Part shown: in pieces, positions 63,926 through 64,000 of the stretch
Layout: every line of letters begins with the position of its first letter
Numbering within the stretch: position 1 is the first letter of the stretch
Source: Brasenia schreberi
Taxonomy: Eukaryota; Streptophyta; Magnoliopsida; Nymphaeales; Cabombaceae
DNA length: 64,000 bases
Direction of reading: 5' to 3'
Assembly (NCBI GenBank): GCA_036023115.1
Contig: JAYKKT010000040.1
Coordinates: 5,739,001-5,803,000, forward strand
Position numbers and translations under genes: made by a program
Notes under the pieces: generated by a model
What the model was told of the DNA's origin: nothing
What the model saw: only the letters and a program-made list of their open reading frames with translations
Databases searched by the model: none

Positions 63926-64000
63926 AAGTATTGATGTACTTTTGTATGTTACGTTAAATACTTTTTTTTGTGTCTATTGTTGATCTTAAAAATCAAATAA

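Overview
The window is nuclear DNA of a flowering plant. It has spliced genes of plant-specific families (OVATE family proteins, an isoprenylated HMA protein, a GPI-anchored lipid transfer protein, a plastid-type FAX/TMEM14 protein), AT-rich spacers, many long (TA)n and (CT)n arrays, RTE-type LINEs with (TTG)n tails, tRNA-derived SINE-like repeats and Copia-type LTR retrotransposons. I cannot name the species. There are no operons, rRNA genes, CRISPR arrays or intact tRNA genes. Gene density is low: five genes can be supported. Layout: an OVATE gene on the minus strand (2.8-3.6 kb) with a LINE remnant at its promoter; a three-exon HIPP gene on the minus strand (7.7-8.8 kb); a repeat-rich spacer with a probable MITE at 9.8-10.4 kb; a second OVATE gene on the plus strand (22.2-22.9 kb) preceded by a (GA)n array; another repeat-rich spacer; and a two-exon LTPG gene on the plus strand (29.4-30.2 kb). 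The LTPG gene converges on a four-exon FAX/TMEM14 gene on the minus strand whose exons lie at 30.66-31.0 kb and 46.1-46.85 kb. From 47 kb onward there are only decayed mobile elements: a Copia element (49.3-55.8 kb), SINE-like copies, several 5'-truncated LINEs, and a three-copy tandem repeat (62.4-63.9 kb) split by a LINE. The most interesting part is the 15.1 kb second intron of the FAX gene. It holds two related LTR retrotransposons, at 31588-38020 and 41934-45221. Each has perfect 5 bp target duplications and a primer-binding site of the TGGTATCA type directly next to an LTR. Neither shows gag or pol. Instead they carry pieces of host genes: the first has a PHD-finger/homeodomain (HAT3.1-like) fragment and an Erv41/ERGIC fragment; the second has a VAR3-like RanBP2 zinc-finger fragment next to a chloroplast FtsY GTPase fragment. 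Both share a polypurine-adjacent leader and gctgcaac-type repeats, which in the second form a 52 bp tandem array. A 2.2 kb RTE LINE with a 16 bp target duplication is nested inside the first. A decayed hAT transposase, a LINE remnant and a SINE lie between the two. Both LTR elements, and the coding sense of the pieces they carry, run in the same direction as the host gene. The genes do not form a pathway; OVATE proteins are developmental transcription regulators, LTPG and FAX both concern lipid movement (cell surface and plastid envelope), and their adjacency is probably coincidental.
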